Source: Marinobacterium_A aestuariivivens
GTDB lineage: Bacteria > Pseudomonadota > Gammaproteobacteria > Pseudomonadales > Balneatricaceae
Direction: 5' to 3'
Assembly (NCBI RefSeq): GCF_042661465.1
Contig: NZ_JBHSWE010000001.1
Span: 1,302,001-1,366,000, forward strand
DNA length: 64,000 nucleotides
Shown: positions 63,599 through 64,000 of the stretch, piece after piece
Layout of the letters: every line of letters starts with the position of its first letter
How positions within the stretch are numbered: the stretch's first letter is position 1
Made by a program: the position numbers and the translations under genes
Notes under the pieces: model-generated
Database searches by the model: none
Told to the model about the DNA's origin: nothing
What the model saw: the letters and a program-made list of their open reading frames with translations, nothing else

Positions 63599-63706
63599 TG
63601 AACTGTTCACTGGCGTCTGTGAACTGGAAATCAGGCCGCACCGACGCCAAGGACTGCACCGGTGCCGAAAGACGTGGGGGAAGCGACAACAGGCCTGGTG
63701 GCCAGG

Positions 63707-64000
63707 TCAGCCCTTGAGTCCCGTGCCCTTGAGGACGATATGGGTCAGGAAGTCACCGGCTTTTCTGAAGTCGGCCTCGTCGAGGCTGTCCTTGTCCAGC
63801 GCCAGTTCGATCTGGGCGGAGAAGTCGGCGTATGTCTGGGTTGCCGCCCAGATGGTGAAGAAAAGATGTTCGGGTTCGATCGGATCCATCAACCCCTGGT
63901 CGATCCAGCCTCGCACCAGGGCGATATCGGCTTCCAGCTGCGGAATCAGGTTCTTGCGCAGATAGTCGCGCAAATGGGGCGCACCGTTGATAATCTCGTT
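63707..64000 (-). CDS. TetR-family regulator resembling RutR, C-terminal part
   Basis: The frame is open to the window edge and encodes the C-terminal ligand-binding part of a TetR regulator. EIINGAPHLRDYLRKNLIPQ, LVRGWIDQGLMDPIEPEHLF and FFTIWAATQTYADFSAQIEL closely follow the E. coli RutR pattern (DPQHLIFMIWASTQHYADF), the regulator that responds to uracil and thymine. The ending THIVLKGTGLKG is typical. The HTH lies outside the window. It is in the same orientation as and just upstream of the F420 operon, whose promoter has RutR-like palindromes. Confidence 0.87.
   Translation of the reverse strand, partial: NEIINGAPHLRDYLRKNLIPQLEADIALVRGWIDQGLMDPIEPEHLFFTIWAATQTYADFSAQIELALDKDSLDEADFRKAGDFLTHIVLKGTGLKG

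Larger units (their letters stand above)
63297..63706. other. Promoter region between the RutR-like gene and the F420 operon
   Basis: This 410-bp region contains the two RutR-like palindromes near the operon, which fix the likely promoter at about 63370 to 63430. A stretch without coding potential follows, carrying a heptamer repeat at 63571 (four copies of TTAGCTG). No gene is evident. Confidence 0.55.

Overview
The window is about 64 kb of GC-rich gammaproteobacterial DNA, best matched to a Pseudomonas-like or related marine lineage. Support comes from Pseudomonas-type REP palindromes (core GTGGGAGCGGC), a TonB/ExbBD operon under a canonical Fur box, a tRNA-Arg(CCT), a caa3-type oxidase and many solute transporters with GntR, IclR and LysR regulators. 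There is no prophage, CRISPR array or intact insertion sequence. At least 24 apparent frameshifts occur in 19 otherwise well-conserved genes. Where the expected reading can be reconstructed, they are mostly one base short in a C or G run, so they look like assembly or sequencing errors, and the genes are annotated here at full length.

Layout from the left: a TRAP transporter and its GntR regulator with two operators; a glyoxylate module (gcl-hyi-glxR) separated by REP elements; an FMN reductase, a small exported protein and tRNA-Arg; the iron operon exbB-exbD-exbD-tonB; folE; a flavin aromatic hydroxylase diverging from an IclR regulator; a second IclR regulator, a porin and a sulfonate/taurine-type ABC transporter; a triple 90-bp repeat, a MobA-like NTP transferase and aspA. 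From 22.3 to 34.5 kb a leftward catabolic cluster encodes a TPP enzyme, aldehyde dehydrogenase, aspartate dehydrogenase, two SDRs, an alpha/beta hydrolase, a cupin, an MFS carrier and a Rieske oxygenase with ferredoxin reductase, Rieske ferredoxin and extradiol dioxygenase. A third IclR regulator follows.

From 36 to 43 kb lie beta-alanine and pyrimidine catabolic genes (mmsA, beta-alanine transaminase, LysR regulator, NCS1 permease, dihydropyrimidinase). A caa3 oxidase operon, a DnaA-box-rich intergenic region and a kynurenine-pathway pair come next.

The most unusual block is 52.4 to 64 kb. A leftward operon carries all five coenzyme F420 biosynthesis genes (cofG, cofH, cofD, cofC, cofE), an NADPH:F420 oxidoreductase, an F420-dependent luciferase-like oxidoreductase, an N-carbamoyl amidohydrolase and a three-subunit proton-translocating transhydrogenase. 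Upstream is the end of a RutR-like pyrimidine regulator. RutR-like palindromes occur before this operon and before the NCS1-dihydropyrimidinase operon. Together the genes suggest a reductive pyrimidine pathway in which an F420H2-dependent enzyme replaces dihydropyrimidine dehydrogenase: transhydrogenase to NADPH, to F420H2, to dihydrouracil, to N-carbamoyl-beta-alanine, to beta-alanine, to malonate semialdehyde, to acetyl-CoA. That pathway is an inference; the gene content and shared operators are visible in the sequence.
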